Below, piece by piece: positions 17,913-27,870 of a stretch of DNA of 53,646 nt (positions within the stretch are counted from its first letter, which is position 1; each line of letters begins with the position of its first letter). The notes below the pieces were generated by a model. It was not told the DNA's origin, ran no database searches, and saw nothing but the letters and a program-made list of their open reading frames with translations. A program made the translations under genes and the position numbers. The stretch comes from Rickettsia sp. (GTDB taxonomy: Bacteria > Pseudomonadota > Alphaproteobacteria > Rickettsiales > Rickettsiaceae): contig JAHFPS010000005.1 in the NCBI GenBank assembly GCA_023269695.1, forward strand, positions 1 to 53,646, in the 5' to 3' direction.

Positions 17913-19580
17913 TTATACTAACTTTTTATGACGATATTTAGGATTAATAATATTTTCACCTGTTACATTAATCATATAATCATGATAATCTTGGTAATTT
18001 CCTTCAAACCACGTAGCATTTCCGTCTTTATCAAAAGCAATAATATGTGTTGCTATTCTGTCTAAAAACCAACGATCATGGCTTATTACTAATACACATC
18101 CAGCAAAATCTAAGATTGCATCTTCTAAAGCTCGTAATGTGTCAACATCCAGATCATTTGATGGTTCATCAAGTAATATAACATTAGCTCCCTCTTTTAG
18201 TAATTTGGCTATATGTACTCTATTGCGTTCACCTCCAGAAAGTTGTCCTACTTTCTTTTGTTGGTCGCCACCCCTAAAATTAAAGGCTGCACAATAAGCT
18301 CGACTTTTCATTGACCTAGAACCAAGTTGTAAATCTTCAAGACCTGAGGAAATTTCACTCCACACAGTGTTATTATCATCTAGAGTATCTCTTGATTGAT
18401 CAACATAACCAAGTTTAACAGTTTGTCCTAATTTAATAGAGCCATGGTCTGGGTTAGTTTTGCCAGTGATAATATTAAATAAGGTAGATTTACCTGCTCC
18501 ATTTGGACCTATAATACCAACAATCGCCCCTGGAACAACCTTAAAACTAAAATCTGATAACAGTACCTTATCATCGTATCTCTTTGCTATATGTTCTGCT
18601 TCTATAACTAAATCGCCTAGGCGTGAACCATTAGGTATAATAATTTGTGCTACGCTTGATCTTTGTTCTTTTTGTTTGATTAACAGATCTTGATAGGCGG
18701 TGATTCTAGCCTTGCTTTTTGATTGTCTTGCCTTTGGTGATTGACGTATCCATTCAAGTTCTCGTTTTAATTGCTTACTCCTATCATCTTCTTCTTTATC
18801 TTCAATTTCTAATTTTGCTTGCTTTTGTTCAAGCCAAGCTGTGTAATTAGAATGCCATGGAACACATCTACCTCGATCCACCTCTAATATCCAATCCGTT
18901 ACATTATCAAGAAAATATCGATCATGGGTGATAACTACTACAGTACCTTTATAATTCTTTAAATAATTTTCTAGCCAAGAGACCGATTCAGCATCTAAAT
19001 GGTTTGTTGGTTCATCAAGTAATAACATATCAGGTTTTTCTAGCAAAAGTTTACATAATGCCACTCGCCTTTTTTCACCACCTGAGATTTTTGTAACATC
19101 GGCATCTTTATCTGGACACCTTAATGCAAACATAGCAATCTCTATTTCCCGCTCTAAGCTCCAAGCATCACAACTATCTATTTTTTCCTGTAGATCAGCC
19201 TGTTTTGCTAGAAGTTCATTCATTTCATCATCTGACATTTCTTCAGCGAATTTATTGCTTATTTCATTAAATTCATCGATTAATGCTTTCTTGTCATTTA
19301 AACTTTCCATAACATTATCGAAAACATTCAGAGCAGGATCAAGATGTGGCTCTTGAGCTAAATAGCCAACTCTAACCCCATTATCCGCGAAAGCCTCACC
19401 ATCATATTCTTTGTCAATAGCTGCCATGATTTTTAGAAGAGTAGACTTACCTGCCCCATTTGGACCAATAATACCAATTTTCGCCCCTGGTAAGAAGGAC
19501 AAATATGTTTCCTTTAGAATTTGTTTACCGTTGATGGTCTTACTTAGACCATTCATAACATAAACATATTGATACGACAT
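17913..19580 (-). CDS. ettA: Energy-dependent translational throttle protein EttA
   Basis: EttA is an ABC-F ATPase that binds the ribosomal E site and gates the first elongation steps according to ATP/ADP ratio. Both Walker A motifs are GPNGAGKST (about residues 38 and 357), with ISGGEKRRVALCKLL and LSGGERNRVHIAKLL signatures. The EttA-specific arm and PtIM linker are there (WLEQKQAKLEIEDKEEDDRSKQLKRELEWIRQSPKARQSKSKARI). At 555 residues it equals the E. coli protein in length. This is the second ABC-F in the window. Confidence 0.95.
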   Translation of the reverse strand: MSYQYVYVMNGLSKTINGKQILKETYLSFLPGAKIGIIGPNGAGKSTLLKIMAAIDKEYDGEAFADNGVRVGYLAQEPHLDPALNVFDNVMESLNDKKALIDEFNEISNKFAEEMSDDEMNELLAKQADLQEKIDSCDAWSLEREIEIAMFALRCPDKDADVTKISGGEKRRVALCKLLLEKPDMLLLDEPTNHLDAESVSWLENYLKNYKGTVVVITHDRYFLDNVTDWILEVDRGRCVPWHSNYTAWLEQKQAKLEIEDKEEDDRSKQLKRELEWIRQSPKARQSKSKARITAYQDLLIKQKEQRSSVAQIIIPNGSRLGDLVIEAEHIAKRYDDKVLLSDFSFKVVPGAIVGIIGPNGAGKSTLFNIITGKTNPDHGSIKLGQTVKLGYVDQSRDTLDDNNTVWSEISSGLEDLQLGSRSMKSRAYCAAFNFRGGDQQKKVGQLSGGERNRVHIAKLLKEGANVILLDEPSNDLDVDTLRALEDAILDFAGCVLVISHDRWFLDRIATHIIAFDKDGNATWFEGNYQDYHDYMINVTGENIINPKYRHKKLV

Positions 19581-19687
19581 AATCCTTAATTCCTTTATTT
19601 TTTGTAATTTATTTGTAGTTTTTAAATAGTTAGTGAAACAGATTAACCTTACATGAATTTTTTAATGGAACTATATACATATATAAC

Positions 19688-20155
19688 CTAAATATTTTGT
19701 TTATTTGTCCAAGTTGTAAATTCAGACATACTAAAAACACCTTTTAAGTTTCCATGAACTTGATTTTTTAACCATTGTAAAGCACCTTTTTTGTAACCAT
19801 CTCCATCTATAATGATAATAACATCATAAACACTTTGTTTTCTAATATTTAATATTGTATAAGGGTATTTCTCATCTGCAGAACCGCCTGATTGTTGCCA
19901 CTTAGATTCAATAACAAGACAATTAGAATGTTTTGTAGGATGATATAGAATAAAATCGCATTGCCAAGCAGTATTATAGATAGTTTCTCCTAAATTAAAT
20001 TGTCTAGTATAGATTGGTTGTGCTAATGCTTGTGAAGCAATAAATCTGGTCTTGGGAACAAAAACGTAACCTTCCCTAACAAGACGATTATTTATAAATA
20101 CCTCAAGTTCATTCCCTGTTTTATTTGCAATTGATCCACCTTGTATTTTATTCAT
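19688..20155 (-). CDS. PD-(D/E)XK-type restriction endonuclease (putative)
   Basis: The 155-residue protein shows the core of a PD-(D/E)XK nuclease: Asp67 in AWQCDFILYH, then Glu83-Ser-Lys85 in CLVIESKWQQSGGSADEKYPY, with a possible early acidic residue in GNELEVFI (Glu16). This ESK site with the following Gln and SADEK is typical of DNA-cleaving enzymes. Its start overlaps the stop of the adenine methyltransferase by 8 bp (ATGAATAA), so the two are translated together. I infer a type II restriction enzyme protected by that methylase. The target site cannot be read from the sequence. A nuclease of another role remains possible. Confidence 0.75.
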   Translation of the reverse strand: MNKIQGGSIANKTGNELEVFINNRLVREGYVFVPKTRFIASQALAQPIYTRQFNLGETIYNTAWQCDFILYHPTKHSNCLVIESKWQQSGGSADEKYPYTILNIRKQSVYDVIIIIDGDGYKKGALQWLKNQVHGNLKGVFSMSEFTTWTNKQNI

Positions 20156-21050
20156 AATTTCTAATCAAAACTTCTTCTGCATTTTTCCTTCCATTAGCTT
20201 TACAATTAATAGTACGCGGTGCTTCTATAATATCTATATAAAAATCTTTATACAGATGCTTTATAAACTGAATATTAGAATTTGAAAGCATAAAATATAC
20301 ACCTTTATCGTTTAATTCTTTACACTTTTGATAAAGTTTTATCTGATCTGTTTCTGTAAAATCAAGTTTTGTATATTTAGTAAACGATGTACTGTTTATA
20401 GGATGATAAGGAGGGTCAATATAAACAAAATCACCTTTATTTGGAGAAATTTTGCTGAAATCTTGATATTTTATATCAACATTTTGTAGTAATTTACTAC
20501 AAGCTATTATATTTGTCTCATCAATTATTGCTGGATTTTTGTACCTCCCCATAGGCACATTAAATTCCCCTTTGTTATTGACTCTATACAGACCATTATA
20601 ACAGGTTTTATTAAGATATATAAAACGTCCAGCAACTTCTACATCATTATCATTAATAAATTGTTTTCTGATTTTGTAATAATATTCTTCACAATGATTG
20701 ACTTTATGTTTTGCCAGTCGCTTTATCAATTCTTGAGGTTTATTTTTAATCACAGCATATGTAATAACTAAATCTAGGTTTATGTCTGATATAGTCGCAC
20801 CAGATGGGGCAAGAGCAAACAAAAGTGCTCCTCCTCCTATAAATGGTTCATAATAGCTTTTATAAGTTTGCGGTGTTCTTAAGTATAATTCTTTTATTAA
20901 ACTTCTTTTTCCACCTACCCATTTTACAAATGGTTTTGCCTTATCGTCATTTTCAATTGTTATGTCATCATTTTTTAGCACACTTTTTCCTATCCTTGAT
21001 AAAGCTTCATTAAACGATATTCCTAAATTGTTTACTGATTCAATTTGCAT
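20148..21050 (-). CDS. Dam-family DNA adenine N6-methyltransferase
   Basis: This is a D12-class (alpha) adenine methyltransferase. The motif X segment is FVKWVGGKRSLI (residues 41-52), motif I is EPFIGGGALLFAL (68-80), the Dam-like target-recognition stretch is KTCYNGLYRVNNKGEFNVPMG (split near 148-168), and motif IV is the catalytic DPPY (212-215). The C-terminus has the usual EEVLIRNYE. The enzyme transfers methyl from S-adenosylmethionine to adenine in DNA; relatives include Dam and M.DpnII, which recognise GATC. About 40 extra N-terminal residues precede motif X. It is immediately upstream of, and overlaps, the putative endonuclease, which argues for a restriction-modification pair rather than a regulatory Dam. 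Confidence 0.9.
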   Translation of the reverse strand: MQIESVNNLGISFNEALSRIGKSVLKNDDITIENDDKAKPFVKWVGGKRSLIKELYLRTPQTYKSYYEPFIGGGALLFALAPSGATISDINLDLVITYAVIKNKPQELIKRLAKHKVNHCEEYYYKIRKQFINDNDVEVAGRFIYLNKTCYNGLYRVNNKGEFNVPMGRYKNPAIIDETNIIACSKLLQNVDIKYQDFSKISPNKGDFVYIDPPYHPINSTSFTKYTKLDFTETDQIKLYQKCKELNDKGVYFMLSNSNIQFIKHLYKDFYIDIIEAPRTINCKANGRKNAEEVLIRNYE

Positions 21051-21188
21051 AAGAATTTACTAAAGTTTCATATGGCAAATATCTTTCGACATTTACAAGA
21101 ATGTTATTAAACATACCACCTATTTTCTGATTCCTCTTTTACCTGTTGTTACTTGGAATATAGCAGTATATAACTCCTTTTTTAATCA

Positions 21189-21839
21189 TTAAATTTTTAG
21201 TCCAGATTTATCCCAATCTTTATTAAAAATCTCTAAACCGGAATCTGTTAGTGGATGATCTAATAATTGCTTGATAATTTTACCAGACATTGTAGCAACA
21301 TCAGCCTTATACATAGCAGCTTGATAAACATGGTTAGGGTTTCTGATAGATGCAGCAAGGATTTTTGTTTGATAGTGATAATTATCATATACTTGTCTTA
21401 TATCACTTATTAAACTAATACCATTCTGACCTATATCATCAAGTCTACCGATAAAAGGTGATATATAAGATGCCCCGGCTTTTGCAGCGATAAGTGCCTG
21501 ATTAACAGAAAAGCATAAGGTCATGTTCACTTTTTTTTCTTTATTTGCAAAATATTGGCATGCCTTGATACCGTTCCATGTCATAGGTAATTTAATAACA
21601 ATATTGCTAGATATTTCTAAAATTTTATTACCTTGGCTAATCATAGTATTAACATCATTCGCAAGCACTTCAACACTAACATCGGAAGTTGTTATCTTAC
21701 ATATTTCTGCAATAGTTGATACAAAATCATATTTTGTCTTAGACATCAAGGAAGGATTAGTAGTTATACCATCAATTATACCTAATTGGTTAATCTCTTC
21801 AATTTCCTTAACATCAGCACTATCTAGAAAAATTTGCAT
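21189..21839 (-). CDS. tal: Transaldolase (TalC/FSA-type small transaldolase)
   Basis: The 216-residue TIM-barrel protein belongs to the short transaldolase / fructose-6-phosphate aldolase group. It begins MQIFLDSADVKEIEE, has the substrate loop DGITTNPSLM, and Schiff-base Lys83 in NIVIKLPMTWNG. ISPFIGRLDDIG and ILAASIRNPNHV are further conserved blocks. It would exchange C3 units in the non-oxidative pentose phosphate branch; Rickettsia lack most of that pathway, so its present role is uncertain. It starts immediately after parB. Confidence 0.9.
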   Translation of the reverse strand: MQIFLDSADVKEIEEINQLGIIDGITTNPSLMSKTKYDFVSTIAEICKITTSDVSVEVLANDVNTMISQGNKILEISSNIVIKLPMTWNGIKACQYFANKEKKVNMTLCFSVNQALIAAKAGASYISPFIGRLDDIGQNGISLISDIRQVYDNYHYQTKILAASIRNPNHVYQAAMYKADVATMSGKIIKQLLDHPLTDSGLEIFNKDWDKSGLKI

Positions 21840-22712
21840 TTAATTTAACCTCGACAAAATTGAATCAAGTTCTTCTAAATTACTATAGTGAAATATTAAT
21901 TTTCCACCAATTGGGTAGTCTTCAATAGTTACTTTTACATTAAACCTTTCTGACAACGATTTAGCTAATAATTGTAGATCATTCTCTTTACTACTTTCTT
22001 TTAGAAATCTCTTCCCTACATGTCTATCATGTTCTGGGATTTTTGTATATTCATTTTTAGACCAATTTCTTACTATATCTTCAGTTTGACGAACACTCAA
22101 ATCATTATCAATAATATGGTTAGCTATCACCTCCGCTTGCTGATGATTAATTAGACATCTTGCATGTCCCATAGTTAAAAGCCCTTCATTTATTTTATCT
22201 TTGATAGATTGTGGTAATTGATTTAGTCTTAATAAATTAGCTACATGACTACGACTTTTGCTAAGTTTTTCTGCTAATTTTTCTTGTGTATAACCAAACT
22301 CTTTTATTAATCTTTCAAATCCTTCTGATTCTTCTATAACAGATAATTCCTCTCTTTGAATATTTTCAATTAGTGCTATCTCTAAAATTTCTTTATCCCC
22401 TATATCTTTTACAATAGCAGGAATATCGCTAAGCTTAGCTATCTTACAAGCACGCCAACGTCTTTCACCAGCTATAACTTTATATTTCCCATCACTGATT
22501 GAACTAACAATGATTGGTTGCAATAAACCATTATTACTTATGGAGTCAGCTAATTCTTTTATTTTATCATATTCAAATTTTTTCCTTGGTTGATTATTCC
22601 TAGCTTCAATTTTATCAATATCTATAATTTTTACTAATTCATCTTTTTCTACAGTAAAAACTTCTTCTCCAAGCAGAGCCGATAACCCTTTGCCTAAACC
22701 TTTGTTTTTCAT
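21840..22712 (-). CDS. parB: Chromosome partition protein ParB
   Basis: ParB binds parS near the origin, loads as a CTP-dependent sliding clamp and recruits SMC and ParA. The N-terminal ParA-interaction peptide KGLGKGLSALLGE is present, then the CTP-binding region with GERRWRACKIA (C motif, about 80-90) and NIQREEL, the helix-turn-helix around YTQEKLAEKLSKSRSHVANLLRL, and a C-terminal dimerisation domain. The length (290) is typical. The start overlaps the parA stop by 4 bp. A candidate parS is 1.3 kb away in rsmG. Confidence 0.95.
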   Translation of the reverse strand: MKNKGLGKGLSALLGEEVFTVEKDELVKIIDIDKIEARNNQPRKKFEYDKIKELADSISNNGLLQPIIVSSISDGKYKVIAGERRWRACKIAKLSDIPAIVKDIGDKEILEIALIENIQREELSVIEESEGFERLIKEFGYTQEKLAEKLSKSRSHVANLLRLNQLPQSIKDKINEGLLTMGHARCLINHQQAEVIANHIIDNDLSVRQTEDIVRNWSKNEYTKIPEHDRHVGKRFLKESSKENDLQLLAKSLSERFNVKVTIEDYPIGGKLIFHYSNLEELDSILSRLN

Positions 22713-23473
22713 ATATTTCTACCTAAAATCTCTTTTGTAAGTTCTATATAAGCAATAGAGCCAGTACATTTATGATCGTAGATAATTGCTGGCTGACCGT
22801 AAGATGGTGCTTCAGATAGTTTTACATTCCGTGGTATAACTGTCTTAAACACCAATCCTCCTAAGCATTTTCTAACATCATCCTCTACTTGCTCAGTTAA
22901 TCTATTGCGTTTATCATACATAGTAAATAAAATACCAGCAATTTTTATTTTTGGATTTAAATTCCTTTCTATAATTTCAATTGTTTTTAGCAAATGACTT
23001 AACCCTTCTAATGAATAAAAATCACACTGCATAGGGATTAATACATAGTCACAAGCCACTAATGCATTAACCGTCAGCAGATTAAGAGAAGGAGGGCAAT
23101 CTATAATAATATAGTCATATTTATTGACTAACTTATTTAATAAATATGATAGTAAATATTCACGCTTTTTTATACTTAATAAATCCGATTCAGCACCGGA
23201 TAAATTAGTGTTAGCTGTGATTAATTGTAAATTTGGAATATTCGTTGGTATTATGGCTTCTTCAATCGTTTTTGAACCAATTAACACCTGATAAATAGTA
23301 ACTTTTCTATCTTGTTGGCTTATACCAAAGCCAGTGCTACTATTTCCTTGAGGATCTAAATCTATTACCAAAATCTTTTTATCCATTACAGATAAAGCTG
23401 TCGATAAATTTACAGTAGTTGTAGTTTTTGCAACTCCACCTTTTTGATTAACTATCGCAACTATTTTTGTCAT
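22709..23473 (-). CDS. parA: Chromosome partition ATPase ParA (Soj)
   Basis: The deviant Walker A motif KGGVAKTTTTVNLSTAL (residues 11-27) with its signature Lys, followed by ILVIDLDPQGNSSTGFG and DYIIIDCPPSLNLLTVNAL, identifies a ParA/Soj ATPase. It forms an ATP-dependent dimer on the nucleoid and moves ParB-parS complexes apart. It overlaps the end of rsmG by 26 bp and the start of parB by 4 bp, so the block mnmG-rsmG-parA-parB is probably one transcript. Confidence 0.96.
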   Translation of the reverse strand: MTKIVAIVNQKGGVAKTTTTVNLSTALSVMDKKILVIDLDPQGNSSTGFGISQQDRKVTIYQVLIGSKTIEEAIIPTNIPNLQLITANTNLSGAESDLLSIKKREYLLSYLLNKLVNKYDYIIIDCPPSLNLLTVNALVACDYVLIPMQCDFYSLEGLSHLLKTIEIIERNLNPKIKIAGILFTMYDKRNRLTEQVEDDVRKCLGGLVFKTVIPRNVKLSEAPSYGQPAIIYDHKCTGSIAYIELTKEILGRNI

Positions 23474-24047
23474 ATATGTTACTAATTTCTAGAATCTTAC
23501 TGTTATTAGAAGTCTCACTATCATATATAGAATGACAAAAAGACCATCTCTTTTTAGCAATTTCAATTTCTTTTTGATACTGCTCACCTTTAAATAATAA
23601 ATACTTACTTCTTACATTAATATGTTTAGTATAAACAAATATCTTTTCTAACTGAGCACAGGCTCTAGAAGTTAATATATCACAATCTAATTTAATAGCT
23701 TCTATTCGTTGATTAATAACATTGACTTTGTTGCTAGAAATTTTAGAAGCTTGCAGTAAAAAAATAGATTTTCTTACATCAGATTCCACTAAAGTAACAT
23801 TTTTTATTCCAGCAATAGACAAAACTATCCCTGGAAATCCACCACCCGAACCAACATCTATTAAATGAATATTTTGGTCATTTATGTACTTCATTAGCTG
23901 TAAAGAATCTAAGATATGTCTTACCCAAAACTCACACTCAGTATTACAAGAAACGAGATTAATAGTTTTGTTCCATTTCAATGTTAATGATTGATACTTC
24001 TCAAGAGCATCCAATACTTCACGTGGAACATTACGACAGTCATACAT
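23448..24047 (-). CDS. rsmG: 16S rRNA (guanine-527-N7)-methyltransferase RsmG
   Basis: RsmG (GidB) methylates N7 of G527 in 16S rRNA with S-adenosylmethionine. The motif I loop is IDVGSGGGFPGIVLSIAG (about 63-80), and the family segments FWVRHILDSLQ and ILTSRACAQLEK are present. It touches the mnmG stop by one base (TAATG). Its first codons, NVPREV, are encoded by a near-consensus parS site, so this stretch has a double constraint. Length 199 is normal. Confidence 0.95.
   Translation of the reverse strand: MYDCRNVPREVLDALEKYQSLTLKWNKTINLVSCNTECEFWVRHILDSLQLMKYINDQNIHLIDVGSGGGFPGIVLSIAGIKNVTLVESDVRKSIFLLQASKISSNKVNVINQRIEAIKLDCDILTSRACAQLEKIFVYTKHINVRSKYLLFKGEQYQKEIEIAKKRWSFCHSIYDSETSNNSKILEISNIYDKNSCDS
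24015..24030. promoter_or_regulatory. Candidate parS centromere site
   Basis: The 16-mer on the minus strand reads TGTTCCACGTGAAGTA. It has the palindromic CACGTG core and matches the general parS consensus TGTTYCACGTGRAACA at 14 positions. It lies inside the 5' end of rsmG, next to parA-parB and about 28 kb from the probable origin. This fits where parS sites are found in many bacteria. Confidence 0.65.
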
Positions 24048-25894
24048 TAATGTCTATATCTTGTTTTTATATAAATTATAATTGCTATTAAAGCAGCTGG
24101 AGTTACTCCAGCTATTCTTCTAGCTGCACCAATAGTAGCTGGTTTATGATAATGGAGTTTTTCCCTTACCTCTGTAGACAAGCTTGGTATTTTAAAGTAA
24201 TCAATATCATCATCTAATAATTCTAGCTCTTCTTCTTTAAATAATTGAATATCTGCATTTTGTCTAATTAAATAAGAGGAATATTTTGATTCAATACAAA
24301 GATAATGAAGAATTTTTCTATTTAATGAAAGAAGTTCTGGAAAAATCTCTATTGTTTTATCAACACCAAAATTTGGTAGTCCTAGCAAATCAAAGGCGGT
24401 TTTATATGAACCATCTTGTGCGATAGACACACCTAGATTAGCTAACTTAGTAGTGGTTAAAGAAATAGTTTTGACAATATTTTTTGCTTTATGAATATCG
24501 TTACATTTTTTACTAAAAATCTCTTTGCGTAAATCAGATATAATACCAATATCTATAGCCATTTGAGTTAGTCTTAAATCTGCATTATCCGCCCTAACAG
24601 AAAGCCTATACTCAGATCTAGAAGTGAACATTCTATAAGGCTCTATTGTACCAAGAGTAATTAAATCATCAATCATAACACCAATATAGGCATCTGCTCT
24701 AGTCAAAATAAAATTTGATTGATTTTTTAGCGATAAGGCTGCATTAATACCAGCTATAATTCCTTGCCCCGCGGCTTCTTCATAGCCAGTGGTGCCATTA
24801 ATTTGACCAGCGAAATACAACCCATTAATTTTTTTTGTTTCTAACGTTACTTTTAATTCTCTCGGATCAACATAATCATATTCTATTGCATATCCCGGTC
24901 TTAACATAGTAGCCTTTTTAAGACCAGGAATGGTTTTTAACAATGCCAATTGTATATCTTCAGGCAACGATGTAGATATACCATTTGGGTATATAGTATG
25001 ATCGTCCAACCCCTCTGGTTCTAAAAATATTTGATGACTTGCTTTAGAGAATCTAGTAACCTTATCCTCGATGGATGGACAATATCTTGGTCCTATACCC
25101 TTGATTTGTCCAGAATACATAGCTGATTTATCTAAATTATTCCTAATAATTTCATGAGTTTGTTCAGTTGTTCTAGTAACGAAACAATTTATTTGCTTTA
25201 TCTTAACAGAATCTGTGAGTTCGGAGAAAGGACGTGGCACGGTATCTCCAGCCTGCACTTCTACTTCATTATAATCAATTGTTCTTCCATCTATTCTTGG
25301 AGGGGTACCAGTTTTTAACCTACCAAGAGAAAAACCAAAAGATTTTAATGTGTTAGATAAGCCGTATGACGGCTTTTCACCTATTCTACCTGATGGGATT
25401 TTTTTAGTTCCTATGTGAATAAGTCCGGATAAAAACGTACCTGTAGTTAACACAACTTTTTGACATTCAATTCGCGTACCATCATCTAAGGTCAATGATT
25501 TTACTTTAGAGCCTAGGACTTCAATATTTTCTACAGATGCACATAAAATTGTCAAATTTGGGTGATTTATCAAGGCATTATACATAGCTTTCTTATAAAG
25601 TTTTCTATCAGCTTGAGCTCTTGGCCCCCAAACTGCTGGTCCTTTGCTTTCATTGAGCATCTTATAATGGATACCAGCTTGATCTATAATTTTACCCATG
25701 AGTCCATCAAGTGCATCTATCTCTTTTACTAAAGTACCTTTTGCTACTCCACCTATTGCAGGATTGCAAGACATTTCACCAAGATTATCTAGTTTTAGAG
25801 TAATTAAAAGAGTATCTACACCAAGACGTGCAGAAGCTGATGCTGCCTCACAACCAGCATGACCACCACCAATAACTACAACACTATATTTCAT
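24047..25894 (-). CDS. mnmG: tRNA uridine-34 5-carboxymethylaminomethyl modification enzyme MnmG
   Basis: MnmG (GidA) is the FAD protein that, with MnmE, modifies the wobble uridine of several tRNAs. The N-terminal dinucleotide-binding motif is [20 protein letters not shown] (residues 6-25). The conserved family blocks [29 protein letters not shown] and [21 protein letters not shown] are all there, and the helical C-terminal domain ends in [16 protein letters not shown]. Its 615 residues are normal. It heads the mnmG-rsmG-parA-parB group. Confidence 0.97.
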   Translation of the reverse strand: MKYSVVVIGGGHAGCEAASASARLGVDTLLITLKLDNLGEMSCNPAIGGVAKGTLVKEIDALDGLMGKIIDQAGIHYKMLNESKGPAVWGPRAQADRKLYKKAMYNALINHPNLTILCASVENIEVLGSKVKSLTLDDGTRIECQKVVLTTGTFLSGLIHIGTKKIPSGRIGEKPSYGLSNTLKSFGFSLGRLKTGTPPRIDGRTIDYNEVEVQAGDTVPRPFSELTDSVKIKQINCFVTRTTEQTHEIIRNNLDKSAMYSGQIKGIGPRYCPSIEDKVTRFSKASHQIFLEPEGLDDHTIYPNGISTSLPEDIQLALLKTIPGLKKATMLRPGYAIEYDYVDPRELKVTLETKKINGLYFAGQINGTTGYEEAAGQGIIAGINAALSLKNQSNFILTRADAYIGVMIDDLITLGTIEPYRMFTSRSEYRLSVRADNADLRLTQMAIDIGIISDLRKEIFSKKCNDIHKAKNIVKTISLTTTKLANLGVSIAQDGSYKTAFDLLGLPNFGVDKTIEIFPELLSLNRKILHYLCIESKYSSYLIRQNADIQLFKEEELELLDDDIDYFKIPSLSTEVREKLHYHKPATIGAARRIAGVTPAALIAIIIYIKTRYRH

Positions 25895-25905
25895 AATGAC
25901 TATAA

Positions 25906-26328
25906 TTATTCTACAATTTCTTTTTCAGTAAAGAAAAATTTTACTTCTCTTTCAGCACTTTCTAAAGTATCAGAGCCGTGGATACTATTAGCCTCAATAT
26001 CTTCTGCAAAATCTCTCCGAATTGTACCTGGTTCAGCATTTTCTGGGTTAGTAGCTCCCATTACTTTACGATTTTGTAAGATAGCATTTTTCCCTTTAAG
26101 CACCTGCAAAACAACCGAACCGGAAATAATATACTCTATTAAACTATTAAAAAATGCTCTTGATCTATGTTCTGCATAAAAATTTTCTGCTTGTTCTCTA
26201 GTTAAAATAGTCATTCTTTGAGCTACTATTTTCAGCCCATTATTCTCTAAGTAAGAGTTAATTTTACCAATTAGATTTCTTCTCGTAGCATCTGGCTTAA
26301 TCATTGAAAATGTATATTCTTGAGTCAC
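25906..26328 (-). CDS. ndk: Nucleoside diphosphate kinase
   Basis: Ndk transfers the terminal phosphate between nucleoside triphosphates and diphosphates through a phosphohistidine. The N-terminus [16 protein letters not shown], the block [19 protein letters not shown] and the active-site [20 protein letters not shown] with His117 are diagnostic. Length 140 is normal. It is 11 bp upstream of mnmG on the same strand and may be co-transcribed with it. Confidence 0.97.
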   Translation of the reverse strand: MTQEYTFSMIKPDATRRNLIGKINSYLENNGLKIVAQRMTILTREQAENFYAEHRSRAFFNSLIEYIISGSVVLQVLKGKNAILQNRKVMGATNPENAEPGTIRRDFAEDIEANSIHGSDTLESAEREVKFFFTEKEIVE

Positions 26329-26418
26329 AGTAAACCTTTATTAATTTATTATTAACATTTATATAAATTTATATATTTTTGGCAAGTAAATTCTGACGGT
26401 ACAGCTAAAAGTAACAAG

Positions 26419-27708
26419 TTATGCATTTCTTCTAGAACTATAATTCCAAGTTAAAGAGAAAAGTATTGCCCCCAAGAAAGCAGAAAGACTAAAAAATAAA
26501 AAAACACCGTTCCAACCTAAATTATCAGAAATACAACCAACACATACACCAGCTAGTGCAGCACCAAGATAACCAAATAAACCTGAAAGACCATTAGCCG
26601 TACCAACAGCTTGTTTATTAGTAAAATCTGCTGTAGCAATACCTATTAAGACTTGTGGTCCAGATACAAAAAAACCAACCAAAGAAAGAGTAATAATACT
26701 AAATATTTCATTCTCATTTGGTATTTGCCAAAATAAAATAATAGTAAAAGCCAAAGCAAACATAAATACTGAGCCAACTGGTCCGCGTCGTCCCTGAAAT
26801 ATTTTGTCTGATGTCCAGCCAGCAACAATACCACCAATTAAACCTAGAAGGTCATAAGAAGCAACTTGCCAACCAACTTGAGTAATAGTAACATTCTTTA
26901 GTTCGCACAAAAATACAGGAACCCAAAAAATCATACCTGAACGTACAATATAGACAAACATGTTGGCAAAACACACATACCACATTAACCTATTACAAAA
27001 TACAATTTTTATTAGTTGACTTGTTAATAAATTATCACAATCACTACCAAGAGATATATCACATTCTTTATACTCTTCCACTATAGGTAAATTAACCTCA
27101 TTAGGAGAATTACGTAATCTATTAAATAAAAATAATGATATTAATAATGCAACTATTCCAGGAATTATAAACGCTGATTCCCAACCGTAAACGTCTATTA
27201 AATAACCACATACTATCATAGTAATTGCTCCACCAATTTGATTAGAAGTGGCTCCCAAAGACCATTTTGTTCCTAATTCCTTAGAAGCATACCAATAAGT
27301 CAACATACGTGTTGCAGGCGGCCAACCCATAGATTGAAACCAATTATTCAGAATCCACAAAAGACCAAGCGATGTTATACTGGAAGCAAAACCCGATAAT
27401 AATGTTATAATACCTACACAGACAAGACCAATCACCATAAATATACGAGCATTTGATCTATCGCTGAGGAATCCATTGCACAGTTTTCCTACACCATAAA
27501 ATATAGAAGCGGTTGTTAAAATCCAACCAAGTTGAGTTTTTGTTACATCAAAATGCTCCATTAAAGCAGGCATTACAATGTTAAAATTTTGGCGACAAAG
27601 TATGAATGCCGAATAACCAATAATTATCGAATATAAAATTCTAATACGCCAACTATTATACTTTCTAGCATAAGGAGGTCTTTCTTTAAAGGGTATATTT
27701 ACCATCAT
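26419..27708 (-). CDS. glpT: MFS organophosphate transporter (GlpT/UhpC type)
   Basis: This is a 429-residue, twelve-helix major facilitator protein of the organophosphate:phosphate antiporter family. It shows the paired-domain MFS pattern with GKLCNGFLSDRSNARIF after helix 2 and the family hallmark NNWFQSMGWPPATRMLTYWYA in helix 4, followed by SNQIGGAI. E. coli GlpT has the same block. Likely substrates are glycerol-3-phosphate or hexose phosphates taken from host cytosol, which makes sense for a bacterium lacking glycolysis; the exact substrate cannot be read, and UhpC is the closest alternative. Confidence 0.85.
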   Translation of the reverse strand: MMVNIPFKERPPYARKYNSWRIRILYSIIIGYSAFILCRQNFNIVMPALMEHFDVTKTQLGWILTTASIFYGVGKLCNGFLSDRSNARIFMVIGLVCVGIITLLSGFASSITSLGLLWILNNWFQSMGWPPATRMLTYWYASKELGTKWSLGATSNQIGGAITMIVCGYLIDVYGWESAFIIPGIVALLISLFLFNRLRNSPNEVNLPIVEEYKECDISLGSDCDNLLTSQLIKIVFCNRLMWYVCFANMFVYIVRSGMIFWVPVFLCELKNVTITQVGWQVASYDLLGLIGGIVAGWTSDKIFQGRRGPVGSVFMFALAFTIILFWQIPNENEIFSIITLSLVGFFVSGPQVLIGIATADFTNKQAVGTANGLSGLFGYLGAALAGVCVGCISDNLGWNGVFLFFSLSAFLGAILFSLTWNYSSRRNA

Positions 27709-27870
27709 TTCCTTGATCTATCAATTTTTCAGTATATATCTTTGTCAGGAAAAATACCACAATCTATTATGTATTTTATATCTAAAACTTGCTCTTTATC
27801 AAATATACTTGAGATATATTGCAAACTAGGTTAATTTATCTATAAAATATAAGGTAAAAAGTTAATTTAA

